Notes: a model not told the origin generated them from the letters alone. A stretch of DNA of 15,348 nt from Chloroflexota bacterium (GCA_021806765.1 JAJZQR010000114.1:1-15348), one strand, 5' to 3'; positions 1 to 10,496 are shown, counted from the stretch's first letter. Translations and numbers: made by a program.

Positions 1-387
1 CTCCTTGTGTATGGCCGAGGTGACGGCGGCGGCCGTCTCGCCGCTCTTGGCCAGATCCACCGCCTTCACGATGGCCTGGAAAGCCGCCTCGCCGGACATC
101 GCCTGCACCTTGCCGAACTGCAGCGCGCCCAGGTCGACGTTGTGCAGGTCCAGCACCTCGATGACGCCGTCCTCGTGGGTGGCGTCGGCCACCCGTTCGA
201 TGGATCGAATGGGTACTTCCTGGCCGACGATGCGCGCCGCCTGGCGCATGGTCGCCCCGTCGCCCACCACTATGGGCCGGCAAACGGCACGGATCTCCGG
301 CGTGGTAAGGGCCTTCACCACGATTTCGGGTCCCGATCCGCTAGGGTCCCCCATGGTGACGCCCAGAATTGGCCTGTTGTCGCTCAT
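1..387 (-). CDS. pdxA: PdxA-family 4-phospho-acid dehydrogenase (PdxA/PdxA2), N-terminal part
   Basis: The first 129 residues are present; the gene runs off the left edge (the family is about 330 residues). The N-terminus has the family signature: a short strand ending LGVTMGDPSGSGPE at about residues 8-21, then VVGDGATMRQAARI, and further in GEAAFQAIVKAVDLAKSG. Family members use NAD(P) and a divalent metal to oxidise a 4-phosphorylated four-carbon hydroxy acid, which then loses CO2. Classical PdxA acts on 4-phosphohydroxy-L-threonine in vitamin B6 synthesis; PdxA2 acts on D-threonate or D-erythronate 4-phosphate. The ATG (387-385) overlaps the TGA of the upstream DUF1537 kinase as ATGA and follows a GGGGGAGA ribosome site, so the two are probably translationally coupled. 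That pairing favours the catabolic PdxA2 role (inference). The metal-binding histidines lie outside the window and cannot be checked. Confidence 0.88.
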   Translation of the reverse strand, partial: MSDNRPILGVTMGDPSGSGPEIVVKALTTPEIRAVCRPIVVGDGATMRQAARIVGQEVPIRSIERVADATHEDGVIEVLDLHNVDLGALQFGKVQAMSGEAAFQAIVKAVDLAKSGETAAAVTSAIHKE

Positions 388-1586
388 GTCTGTCTCCCCC
401 GTAGACAATCGATGCTCTGTATTATAGCCCTCTCGTCGCCGAACCCTCCGGCCTTGGTTACCACCCGCAGGCCGTCGTGGGCTCCGCCCATCAACAGCCC
501 CGCCGGAACCCCCGGCTGTACCTCTCCCAGGGCCCGGATGGCGCCCGCCCCCAGGATGCTGCACAGGGCTCGGGCAATGTCGCCGCCCGTCATGAACAGC
601 CCGGCCATGGGGGAGCGGGAGAGCACCGCTCCGGCGGCTTCCGCCAGCCCCAGGGCCGTGGCCACCCCCTGACCCTGCTGGAACCGAGAGAAGGCGGTCG
701 TGATGGCCACGCTACGACCCTGGTTCAGGAGGGCGATCGCCCTGTCCACCGCCTCAGCATCCCCCTCCCCCCGAGCGCCGAGGGGAACCAGCACCAGGCG
801 GCCCTCCTCCGATGCCCGCTTCAGCTGCTCCGCGGTGACCTGATGGCGGCTGCCTGCCACCACCAGAGCCGGCCTGGGATCCTCGGGCCACCGGAAAAGG
901 GCTCTCGGCCTCTCCAACCCCAGAGCCCGGGGCCACTCCTCGGCCAGCCCGGCCGATCCGCAGGGAAGCCATCCTTCCAGCTGCGCCACGGCCAGGGCGA
1001 GGGTGCGCAGATGAGCGGGGGTCTCGGCGTCGGCGGCGACGATGTCGGCCCTTTCGGCCCTCAGGGCCCGGGCTACCGCACCGGCCCCCTGCTCGACGGT
1101 GGAGAGAGGGAGGTAACCCACTGAGAGGCTGGTCTGTTTGGCCAGGAGGGTGGGGAGGTGCGACTCCCTGGCGGGCCAGAGGGGATCGCCGGCAAAGCTG
1201 CTCTCCGCCAGAGGCGTTCCGTGGACCAGGTGATATCCGCCCACGGTGGTGCGACCGTTGGAGGGGAAGGCCGGGGCCACCAGCGCTCGTTCCAGCCCCA
1301 GCCCCTCCAGCAGCCCCTCCAGCTCGGGCCCCAGGTTGCCCCGCAGGGTGGAATCGATCTTCTTGTAGACGGCCCGATCGCCGAACCGCCGCGCCGCCTC
1401 CCTGGTCTTCCGGCGGGATTCCTCGGCCGGAAGGTCCCGGCTGTCGGTGCTCACCACCGCCATCTCGGCCGGCGGCAGTTCACCCTCCGCCAGCATGACC
1501 ACCGTGTGCAGCCCTCCCTTGGCGAACTGCACCCCGGTGTCCATGGCGCCGGTCAGGTCGTCGGCGATTATGCCCAGCTCAACCAC
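384..1586 (-). CDS. DUF1537 four-carbon acid-sugar kinase family protein
   Basis: A 400-residue protein, close to family length. Visible motifs are ADDLTGA (residues 8-14), KKIDSTLRGN (75-84) and APAFPSNGRT (104-113) in the N-terminal substrate domain. The C-terminal nucleotide domain shows VVAGSRHQVT (about 242-251), TGGDIARA (333-340), GEVQPGVPAG (354-363) and TKAGGFGDE (377-385). Characterised members (DtnK, OtnK) phosphorylate the C4 hydroxyl of D-threonate or 3-oxo-tetronates, and the product goes to PdxA2 or an aldolase-type decarboxylase. The start is GTG (1586-1584) behind a GAAGGG ribosome site. The stop overlaps the pdxA ATG by 4 nt. Upstream, an 89-bp gap holding a heptamer inverted repeat separates it from the threonine dehydrogenase-like gene. 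The family call is secure. The substrate (threonate, erythronate or an oxidised derivative) is not readable from sequence. Confidence 0.92.
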   Translation of the reverse strand: MVELGIIADDLTGAMDTGVQFAKGGLHTVVMLAEGELPPAEMAVVSTDSRDLPAEESRRKTREAARRFGDRAVYKKIDSTLRGNLGPELEGLLEGLGLERALVAPAFPSNGRTTVGGYHLVHGTPLAESSFAGDPLWPARESHLPTLLAKQTSLSVGYLPLSTVEQGAGAVARALRAERADIVAADAETPAHLRTLALAVAQLEGWLPCGSAGLAEEWPRALGLERPRALFRWPEDPRPALVVAGSRHQVTAEQLKRASEEGRLVLVPLGARGEGDAEAVDRAIALLNQGRSVAITTAFSRFQQGQGVATALGLAEAAGAVLSRSPMAGLFMTGGDIARALCSILGAGAIRALGEVQPGVPAGLLMGGAHDGLRVVTKAGGFGDERAIIQSIDCLRGRQT

Positions 1587-1605
1587 AGGAATACCCTTCG
1601 GTGGA

Positions 1606-1673
1606 GTTCTGGGTTCTGGGTTCTGGGTTCTGAGTGCTCGTTTCCCAGAACTCAGAACTCAGAACCCAGAACC
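1606..1673. repeat. Heptanucleotide inverted-repeat array (GTTCTGG type)
   Basis: On the + strand, GTTCTGG is repeated three times and followed by GTTCTGA. After a spacer of about 10 nt comes the reverse-complement array (CCCAGAA, CTCAGAA, CTCAGAA, CCCAGAA). The two arms could form a long hairpin. It fills most of the 89-bp gap between the dehydrogenase stop and the kinase start. It has no T-run on the transcribed side, so it is not a typical intrinsic terminator. Confidence 0.9.
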
Positions 1674-1675
1674 GA

Positions 1676-2707
1676 CTAGGGGAACAGCAGGATCTTGCCG
1701 GCCTTGCCCGAGAGGGCCAGCTCGAAGGCGTCCACGTACTGGTCCATGGGGAATCGATGGGTGATCACCTGCTTCGGATCGAACTTCTTGCTGGCCAGCA
1801 GCCGGTCCATCTGATGCCAGGTCTTCCACATGATCCGGCCGGTGGTCCCCTTGATCGTGGCCTCCTTGTAGACCACGTCGTCGGTGGTGTTCATGGTGAA
1901 GGGGGCCCCGCTCAGCCCCACCAGGCGGATCTGGCCGCCCATCCGGATCAGATCGAAGGCGAGGCGGGTGCCCGGCGCGCTGCCGCTCAACTCCACTGCC
2001 AGGTCGACGCCCCTGCCGCCGTTCATCTCCTTGATGGTCGCCACGGCGTTCACCTTGGCCGGGTTCACCCCGATGGCCTGGGGGACGATCTTTTCGGCCA
2101 TGGCCAGCCGCTCCGGGTTCACGTCCATGATGAACAGGGGATGGGCTCCCTCGGCCGCGGCCACCTGGGCCGTCATGATGCCGATGGGGCCGCAGCCGAT
2201 GATGGCGACGCTGCCTACCTCCAGCGGGTCCACCAGCAATCCGTGGACGCCCACGCCCATCGGTTCCATCAGGGCGCCCAGCTCGGGATCAGTGCCGGGA
2301 GCCAGCTTCCAGGCGCAGACGGCCGGAATGGCCGCGTACTCGGAGAAGCAGCCCTCCACGTGGACGCCCAGGATCTTCATGCTCTCGCAGGCGTGCTGGT
2401 TGCCCGTCTGGCACTGGTAGCAGTGGCCGCAGGGGATGTGGGTCTCGCAGGCGATGAGGTCGCCGGCCTTGAGGTGGCTCACCCGCTCGCCGGTATCGAC
2501 CACTTCGCCGCAGATCTCGTGTCCGAAGGTCATGGGGGTCTTGATCCGCTGGGCCGCCCACTCGTTCCATCCGTAGATGTGGATGTCGGTGCCGCAGATG
2601 GCGGCGGCCTTCACCCGCACCAGCACGTCGTCGGGCCCCACGCCGGGCACCGGGAGCTCCACCAGCTCGGCGCCTCGTTCGGGGCGTGTCTTCCTCAGCG
2701 CTTTCAT
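1676..2707 (-). CDS. tdh: Zinc-dependent L-threonine 3-dehydrogenase-like protein (MDR family)
   Basis: A 343-residue protein, against 341 for E. coli Tdh. The catalytic zinc site is present (C38 in AAICGTD, H63-E64 in FGHE), as are the four structural-zinc cysteines C93, C96, C99 and C107, at the same numbers as in E. coli. The Tdh-typical HIYGWNEW follows the first cysteine, and a GCGPIG Rossmann turn lies at 171-176 with an acidic residue after the next strand (MDVN), consistent with NAD. Tdh oxidises L-threonine to 2-amino-3-ketobutyrate. The reading frame is open further upstream, but ATG 2707 has AGGAGGT four bases before it and matches the family N-terminus. Two points are odd. No kbl gene accompanies it. 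The segment that reads DPFGNAVHT in E. coli is EPMGVGVHG here, more like polyol dehydrogenases. Placement ahead of an acid-sugar kinase makes a sugar-acid or polyol substrate a real alternative. Confidence 0.82.
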   Translation of the reverse strand: MKALRKTRPERGAELVELPVPGVGPDDVLVRVKAAAICGTDIHIYGWNEWAAQRIKTPMTFGHEICGEVVDTGERVSHLKAGDLIACETHIPCGHCYQCQTGNQHACESMKILGVHVEGCFSEYAAIPAVCAWKLAPGTDPELGALMEPMGVGVHGLLVDPLEVGSVAIIGCGPIGIMTAQVAAAEGAHPLFIMDVNPERLAMAEKIVPQAIGVNPAKVNAVATIKEMNGGRGVDLAVELSGSAPGTRLAFDLIRMGGQIRLVGLSGAPFTMNTTDDVVYKEATIKGTTGRIMWKTWHQMDRLLASKKFDPKQVITHRFPMDQYVDAFELALSGKAGKILLFP

Positions 2708-2711
2708 CGAT

Positions 2712-2718
2712 ACCTCCT
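2712..2718 (-). promoter_or_regulatory. Ribosome binding site AGGAGGT for the tdh-like gene
   Basis: A full-strength Shine-Dalgarno sequence lies four bases before ATG 2707. It decides the start against a longer in-frame ORF whose extra 47 residues are translated repeat DNA. Confidence 0.85.
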
Positions 2719-2726
2719 GGATATCC

Positions 2727-2745
2727 CCTCTCCCAGAGGGAGAGG
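2727..2745. repeat. Small GC-rich hairpin (CCTCTCCC-AGA-GGGAGAGG)
   Basis: A perfect 8-bp stem with a 3-nt loop in the leader just upstream of the tdh-like ribosome site. The stem resembles the CCCTCTCnnnGAGAGGG cores at 14838-14858, so it is probably a short member of the same dispersed family (inference). Confidence 0.75.
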
Positions 2746-2768
2746 CGGTTCCGATCGATACACTCATA

Positions 2769-2791
2769 GGGGCGGGTCTCAGACCCGCCCC
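2769..2791. repeat. 23-nt palindromic hairpin (GGGGCGGGTCT arm)
   Basis: A perfect 11-bp inverted repeat with one central base, preceded by TA as in a TAGGGGCGGG-type dispersed repeat. It lies between mreB and the tdh-like gene, 30-50 bp from two other hairpins. No T-run follows on either side. Confidence 0.85.
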
Positions 2792-2810
2792 CGGACGATA
2801 AGATCGACTA

Positions 2811-2844
2811 CGTAGGGCAGGGCGCTCTGCCCTGCGGCCGGCCT
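2811..2844. repeat. Dispersed 34-bp palindromic repeat, copy 1
   Basis: AGGGCAG (2814-2820) pairs with CTGCCCT (2827-2833), followed by a GGCCGGCC tail. A second copy at 8232-8265 matches at 33 of 34 positions. This copy lies 11 bp past the mreB stop and could stabilise or end that transcript, but it has no U-tract. Confidence 0.9.
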
Positions 2845-2854
2845 CCAAAATGCC

Positions 2855-3859
2855 CTATACCGCCGCCAGGCTCCGCTTGAAGATGTGATAGTGCTCCAGG
2901 GCCTTGCCCGCTCCGATGGCGACGCACGACATAGGATCGTCGGCCACGTGGGCCGGCACGCCCGTTTCCCTGGTCAGCAGCTTATCCAGGTGGCGCAGGA
3001 AGCCTCCGCCGCCGGTCATGACCATCCCTTTGTCGATGACGTCGGAGGCCAGTTCCGGTGGGGTTTGCTCCAGCACCGTCTTGACGTTGACGACGATGGC
3101 CTGGAGGGCGTCCTGGATCGCCTCGGTCACCTCGTCGGAGGAGATGGTGATGGTCTTCGGCAGGCCCGCGATCTGGTCGCGACCCCGTACCTCCAGATCC
3201 ATCGGGTCCTTCAGCGGGAGCGCGCTGCCTATGCGGATCTTGATCTCCTCGGCCGTCCGGTCACCGATCAGGAGATTGAAGCGCTTCTTGACGTAACTGG
3301 CGATCATCTCGTCGATCTTGTTCCCGGCGACCCGGATGGAGCTGCTCACCACGATGTCGTTCAGGGAGATGACAGCGGCCTCGCAGGTCCCGCCGCCGAT
3401 GTCCACCACCATGTTGCCGCTGGGGCCGCCGATGGGGATGCCGGCTCCGATGGCCGCTGCCAGGGGTTCAGCTATCAGGTGGGCGACCTTGGCGCCCGCC
3501 TGGATCGTGGCATCCTGGACGGCCCGGCTCTCGACGTTGGTAATACCGGCCGGGATGCAGACCATGACTTCGGGGCGGAAGAGCCGGACGCGGCCGCACA
3601 CCTTGGTGATGAAGTAGCGGAGCATCGCCTCGGTGATCATGTAGTCCGCTATGACCCCATCCCGCATCGGCCGGGTCACGATGATGCTGCCCGGCGTTCG
3701 CCCCAGCATCTGGCGGGCCTCTTCTCCTACCGCGACCACCCGATTCTCGTCGGCCGAATATGCCACTACCGAGGGCTCGTTCAGGACGATGCCCTTGCCT
3801 TTCACGTAAACCAGCACGTTCGCGGTGCCGAGGTCGATACCAATGTGCATGCCTAGCAT
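2855..3859 (-). CDS. mreB: Rod-shape-determining actin-like ATPase MreB
   Basis: A 334-residue protein of normal MreB length and actin/Hsp70 fold. Phosphate loop 1 is [12 protein letters not shown] (7-18), phosphate loop 2 is [12 protein letters not shown] (151-162), and the adenosine motif is [14 protein letters not shown] (279-292). The catalytic glutamate is in TNVESRA (E110), and [13 protein letters not shown] (128-140) and [15 protein letters not shown] (199-213) are also typical. MreB forms membrane-associated filaments that guide the cell-wall elongation machinery. Some usual positions differ: DLGTANT is DLGTANV, DIGGGTTE is DIGGGTCE, and the segment often read as GGDxMDE is AGNKIDE. 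I chose the first ATG (3859) because GGAG lies 8 bases before it; a second ATG three codons in has no ribosome site. A promoter lies about 105 nt upstream. mreC and mreD are not adjacent. Mbl is the alternative name for such a paralogue. Confidence 0.94.
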   Translation of the reverse strand: MLGMHIGIDLGTANVLVYVKGKGIVLNEPSVVAYSADENRVVAVGEEARQMLGRTPGSIIVTRPMRDGVIADYMITEAMLRYFITKVCGRVRLFRPEVMVCIPAGITNVESRAVQDATIQAGAKVAHLIAEPLAAAIGAGIPIGGPSGNMVVDIGGGTCEAAVISLNDIVVSSSIRVAGNKIDEMIASYVKKRFNLLIGDRTAEEIKIRIGSALPLKDPMDLEVRGRDQIAGLPKTITISSDEVTEAIQDALQAIVVNVKTVLEQTPPELASDVIDKGMVMTGGGGFLRHLDKLLTRETGVPAHVADDPMSCVAIGAGKALEHYHIFKRSLAAV

Positions 3860-3964
3860 ACTGACTCCGTGAGCTTGCGGCAGTGAGATGGGCGCCGCCT
3901 AAGATAACGATGGTAGGGGCAGAGTCCCGAGCGCCGGAAAGGTTGCCTGGAGCAGTCTCAGCCG

Positions 3965-3973
3965 ATTATATCA
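3965..3973 (-). promoter_or_regulatory. Probable extended -10 promoter for mreB
   Basis: The minus strand reads TGATATAAT, a consensus -10 hexamer with the TGn extension, about 105 nt upstream of the mreB ATG. No good -35 is visible at 16-18 bp spacing, which an extended -10 can tolerate. Transcription would start near 3958. Confidence 0.5.
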
Positions 3974-4017
3974 TAGGAGTCCGGCGCTCATACACCGGGA
4001 TTTGGAGGCATATGCCG

Positions 4018-4059
4018 ACCCCTTCCCCCCTCGCGGAGGAAGGGGCAGGGGAAGAGGGG
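4018..4059. repeat. GC-rich hairpin repeat with purine tail
   Basis: CCCCTTCC (4019-4026) pairs with GGAAGGGG (4038-4045) and is followed by a purine-rich tail CAGGGGAAGAGGGG. The hairpin-plus-tail architecture matches the element at 14834-14870. It lies in the murA-mreB gap, upstream of the mreB promoter, and may mark the end of the atp-murA transcript. Confidence 0.75.
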
Positions 4060-4064
4060 AAGTC

Positions 4065-5387
4065 CTACCCCTTCTTTATCGAGGCCCCTATGCTCGCCAG
4101 CGTTCCCACTATGTCGGAGTAGCCCCGGTTCACGTGGTGGGCGTCCTCGACGATGGTGGTCCCCTCGGCCGCCAGGGCAGCGAGGATCACGGCGGCTCCT
4201 GATCGGATGTCCAGGGCCTTGACGGTGGTGCCCGTCAGGTGAGTGGGGCCCACGATCTCGGCGGTCTGTCCCGACACCTCGATGTCGGCTCCCATCTTCC
4301 TTAGCTCTTGCGCGTACAGGAGCCGGTTCTCGAACACCCGCTCGTGGATAAGGCTGGTGCCCACCGCCTGGGTGAGCAGCGCCCCAAAGGCGGCCTGGAG
4401 GTCCGTTGGGAAGCCGGGATAGTGGATGGCCTGGATCTCCACTGCGCTCATGGGGCGGCGGCCCGCCACCCGCAGCCGGCCTTCCCCCTCCTCCACTTCG
4501 ATGCCAGCCTCCAGTAGCTTGTAGGTCACCGGGTCCAGGTGCTCGGGGATCACCCGTTCCAGCCGTACCTCGCCCCTGGTGATGGCGGCGGCGATGGCGA
4601 AGGTGCCGGCGTACAGCCGGTCTGGTATCACCGAGTAGTCGGAGCCGTGAAGTTCCTCGACCCCCTCCACCTCCAGGCGGGTGCTGCCGATGCCGGAGAT
4701 TTTGGCCCCCATCTCCACCAGGAAGTTGGCCAGATCCACCACCTCGGGCTCCACCGAGGCGTGCTTGATGACGCTGTGCCCTTTGGCCAGGACGGCGGCC
4801 ATCAGCAGGTTCTCGGTTCCGGTGTGGCTGGGGTAGTCCAGGTAGAAGGTGGCTCCGTGAAGGCCGCCGTTTTCCGTGGCCGCCACGTAGTTGCCCTTGC
4901 TCTGTTGGATCCGGGCGCCCATGGCGACGAAGCCCCGAATGTCCACGTTGACGGGACGCATCCCGATGGCGCATCCCCCCGGATGGGGCGCCTGGGCCTC
5001 CCCCACTCGGGACAGCAGGGGGCCCATCACCAGGAAAGATGCCCTCATTCGGCGCATCAGGTCGGAAGGAGGAGCGCTGGACTTGATCTCGGCAGCCTCG
5101 ATGGCGAGGCTACCATTTCCCAGAAAGTCGACACGGGCGCCGATCGACTCGAGCACCCGTGCCATGGACCGTATATCTTCTATGTCGGGGATGTTCTGGA
5201 TGACGCAGCGTTCCCTGGTGAGCAGGCAGGCCGCCATGATCGGTAGGGCGGCGTTCTTTGCCCCGTCCACCTGGACCGTTCCGCTTACCGGTAACCCTCC
5301 TTCTATGATCAGCCGTTCAGTGGTTGAGACGCTGTTCCCTCTCGGGTCAGGGATGGGACCAACCAGGGGATCGCCGGCCAGGGTCAT
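4065..5387 (-). CDS. murA: UDP-N-acetylglucosamine 1-carboxyvinyltransferase MurA
   Basis: A 440-residue protein; the family is usually about 420. MurA transfers enolpyruvate from PEP to UDP-GlcNAc, the first committed step of peptidoglycan synthesis, in the cytoplasm. Visible active-site features are DGAKNAALP (K44, N45), RRMRASFLVMGPL (R115 region), the PEP-binding cysteine C139 in PGGCAIGMRP, and D329 in GFPTDLQAAF. Retention of the cysteine predicts fosfomycin sensitivity at the enzyme level. The start ATG (5387) overlaps the atpC TGA as ATGA; an AAGGAG lies about 12 bases back. No in-frame ATG, GTG or TTG occurs closer to the conserved domain, so the roughly 20-residue N-terminal extension appears genuine. 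DRLYAGTF replaces the more common DRIEAGT, a mild divergence. Confidence 0.95.
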   Translation of the reverse strand: MTLAGDPLVGPIPDPRGNSVSTTERLIIEGGLPVSGTVQVDGAKNAALPIMAACLLTRERCVIQNIPDIEDIRSMARVLESIGARVDFLGNGSLAIEAAEIKSSAPPSDLMRRMRASFLVMGPLLSRVGEAQAPHPGGCAIGMRPVNVDIRGFVAMGARIQQSKGNYVAATENGGLHGATFYLDYPSHTGTENLLMAAVLAKGHSVIKHASVEPEVVDLANFLVEMGAKISGIGSTRLEVEGVEELHGSDYSVIPDRLYAGTFAIAAAITRGEVRLERVIPEHLDPVTYKLLEAGIEVEEGEGRLRVAGRRPMSAVEIQAIHYPGFPTDLQAAFGALLTQAVGTSLIHERVFENRLLYAQELRKMGADIEVSGQTAEIVGPTHLTGTTVKALDIRSGAAVILAALAAEGTTIVEDAHHVNRGYSDIVGTLASIGASIKKG

Positions 5388-5812
5388 CTCTGCGAGCTTC
5401 TCCTTCTCCGAAGCTCGGCGACCTTCAACCGGGCCATCGATCTTCGGAGGGCCGCCTCCGCGGATTCCGCTTCCGTGCCATGACCCCGCGGCTGGTCTGC
5501 CAGGATCCTCTCGGCTCGCTGGCGTGCCTCCTCGGCCCGGGCTACGTCGATCTCGTCGGCCCGCTCGGCTGCGTCGGTAAGCACCTCGACGCGGTTGTTA
5601 TTGACCTGAAGGAACCCGCCGCTGACGGCCATCACCACTTCGTTCCCATCCTGCTGGATGCGCAGAACCCCAGGATTCAAGGAGGTGAGCAGCGGGGCGT
5701 GCCTGGGCAGAATGCCGAGGATGCCCAGCGATCCGGGCGCCACCACCATATCGGCCTCGCCGGTGAACACCACCCGCTCGGCGCTAATTACCTCGACGTC
5801 CAGCTTTACCAT
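5384..5812 (-). CDS. atpC: ATP synthase F1 epsilon subunit
   Basis: A 142-residue protein. The N-terminal beta-sandwich reads VEVISAERVVFTGEADMVV, GILGILPRHAPLLTSL and VSGGFLQVNNNRVEVL. It is followed by an Arg/Glu-rich two-helix C-terminal region starting near residue 88 (DVARAEEARQRAERIL). Epsilon sits on the central stalk and its C-terminal helices can inhibit ATP hydrolysis. The ATG lies 10 bp after the atpD stop; the TAGGGCAAAAGAG between them is a weak ribosome site, so coupling to atpD is likely. The gene closes the atp cluster and its stop overlaps the murA start. Confidence 0.95.
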   Translation of the reverse strand: MVKLDVEVISAERVVFTGEADMVVAPGSLGILGILPRHAPLLTSLNPGVLRIQQDGNEVVMAVSGGFLQVNNNRVEVLTDAAERADEIDVARAEEARQRAERILADQPRGHGTEAESAEAALRRSMARLKVAELRRRRSSQR

Positions 5813-5822
5813 CTCTTTTGCC

Positions 5823-8166
<2,344 letters not shown>

Positions 8167-8194
8167 TGTCTATCCTCAATAGCAAGAACTCGAA

Positions 8195-8219
8195 GGGGTG
8201 GGTCAGGGGCGACCCCCCC
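8195..8219. repeat. GC-rich hairpin (GGGTC-AGGGGC-GACCC core)
   Basis: GGGGTGGGTC pairs with GACCCCCCC across a 6-nt loop, with one bulged base. On the minus strand it begins TAGGGG, like the palindrome at 2769-2791, suggesting the same broad family (inference). It is the nearest to atpG of three hairpins in the atpA-atpG gap. Confidence 0.65.
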
Positions 8220-8231
8220 TACTAGACACAC

Positions 8232-8265
8232 CGTAGGGCAGGGCGCTCTGCCCTGCCGCCGGCCT
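8232..8265. repeat. Dispersed 34-bp palindromic repeat, copy 2
   Basis: It matches copy 1 at 2811-2844 at 33 of 34 positions, including the full AGGGCAG/CTGCCCT hairpin and the CCGGCC tail. It lies in the atpA-atpG gap. The two copies sit in unrelated contexts in the same orientation, as expected for a dispersed element. Confidence 0.9.
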
Positions 8266-8282
8266 TACATTGTCCTCCGGGC

Positions 8283-8303
8283 GGCGGGGCACAGGGCCCC
8301 GCC
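8283..8303. repeat. GC-rich hairpin (GGCGGGGC/GCCCCGCC)
   Basis: An 8-bp stem with a 5-nt loop, ending in CCTACATT on the + strand. On the minus strand it reads TGTAGGGCGGGG, the same opening style as the 34-bp repeat 17 bp away. It is about 20 bp downstream of the atpA stop. Confidence 0.75.
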
Positions 8304-8323
8304 CTACATTATCATCTCGATAG

Positions 8324-9832
<1,509 letters not shown>

Positions 9833-9866
9833 AAGCGATTATCCTCCTGAAAGAGGGTCCCATAAT

Positions 9867-9894
9867 GTAGAGACGCGACATGTCGCGTCTCTAC
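9867..9894. repeat. 28-nt perfect palindrome, copy 1
   Basis: GTAGAGACGCGACA followed by its exact reverse complement, with no loop bases. It lies in the atpH-atpA gap, about 11 bp past the atpH stop and 35 bp before the atpA start. An identical copy sits at 10469-10496. The style resembles GTAGAGACG...CGTCTCTAC dispersed palindromes that I recall from cyanobacterial genomes (not verified). Confidence 0.95.
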
Positions 9895-9904
9895 CATCCA
9901 TCCA

Positions 9905-10444
9905 TTAGGCCGGGGCCAGCCGCCTCTTCAGCGCCTCTAGCCGGCCCTTCACGCTGGCATCAATCAGTTGGTCACCGATGCGTGCTACGATCCCCCCGAT
10001 GATGGAAGGATCGACGCTCGTCTCCACCACAACCCGGCGGCCCGTCATGGTAGAGAGCCGGTGAGCGACGGCCTTCAACTCCTCCGTGCTCAAGGGCACC
10101 GCGGAGGTCACCTCTGCCGTCGTAATCCCCCGGTGCTCGTTGAGCAGATCCCGGTAGTGGTCGGCAATCTGCGGCGCCAGGGCGAAACGGCCCTTTCGCA
10201 ACAGCAGCTGAACCAGGTTCATCGCCTCCTGACTGATCCCCTCGAGATACTGAGTCAGGAACGACTCCTTGAAGGACATGCCCACCGCAGGGCTGGCCAG
10301 CAGCTGAGCTAGCTCGGGCTGCTGCTGCGCTCCAGCAATGGCCTCCAACTCCTTGGTCCAGGGATCGAAGCGGTCTTGAGCCTTGGCGATCTCGAAGACG
10401 GCCTCAGCGTATCTTCTGGCGATACCGGATCTGGCTACGGGCAA
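9905..10444 (-). CDS. atpH: ATP synthase F1 delta subunit
   Basis: A 179-residue protein of normal delta (OSCP-like) length. The N-terminal domain has ARRYAEAVFEIAKAQ and later VQLLLRKGRFALAPQIADHY. The C-terminal domain has VTSAVPLSTEELKAVAHRLS and the family signature SVDPSIIGGIVARIGDQLID near residues 142-161. Delta caps alpha3beta3 and joins it to the b stalk. The start is TTG (10444-10442) with GAGGT three bases upstream (GGTGAGGTAAGTTG). It is flanked on both sides by identical 28-nt palindromes. Confidence 0.95.
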   Translation of the reverse strand: MPVARSGIARRYAEAVFEIAKAQDRFDPWTKELEAIAGAQQQPELAQLLASPAVGMSFKESFLTQYLEGISQEAMNLVQLLLRKGRFALAPQIADHYRDLLNEHRGITTAEVTSAVPLSTEELKAVAHRLSTMTGRRVVVETSVDPSIIGGIVARIGDQLIDASVKGRLEALKRRLAPA

Positions 10445-10468
10445 CTTACCTCACCTTGATTCCGCTGT

Positions 10469-10496
10469 GTAGAGACGCGACATGTCGCGTCTCTAC
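10469..10496. repeat. 28-nt perfect palindrome, copy 2
   Basis: Identical in all 28 bases to 9867-9894. It lies in the atpF-atpH gap, about 12 bp past the atpF stop and 24 bp before the atpH start, close to the ribosome site. Confidence 0.95.

Noticed and set aside
421..426. TATAAT on the minus strand before pdxA
   Set aside because: It lies inside the kinase coding sequence with no TGn extension and GGAGGG at the -35 position; chance match is likely.
2769..2845. Intrinsic terminator after mreB
   Set aside because: Hairpins are strong but neither is followed by a U-tract on the transcribed strand; kept as repeats only.
2708..2848. 47-residue N-terminal extension of the tdh-like gene
   Set aside because: It translates three hairpin repeats, and AGGAGGT sits directly before the internal ATG 2707.
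2885..3856. Long + strand ORFs opposite mreB, atpA, murA and others
   Set aside because: They are mirror frames of clear minus-strand genes in GC-rich DNA, with no recognisable domains and low-complexity His/Gly/Asp-rich translations.
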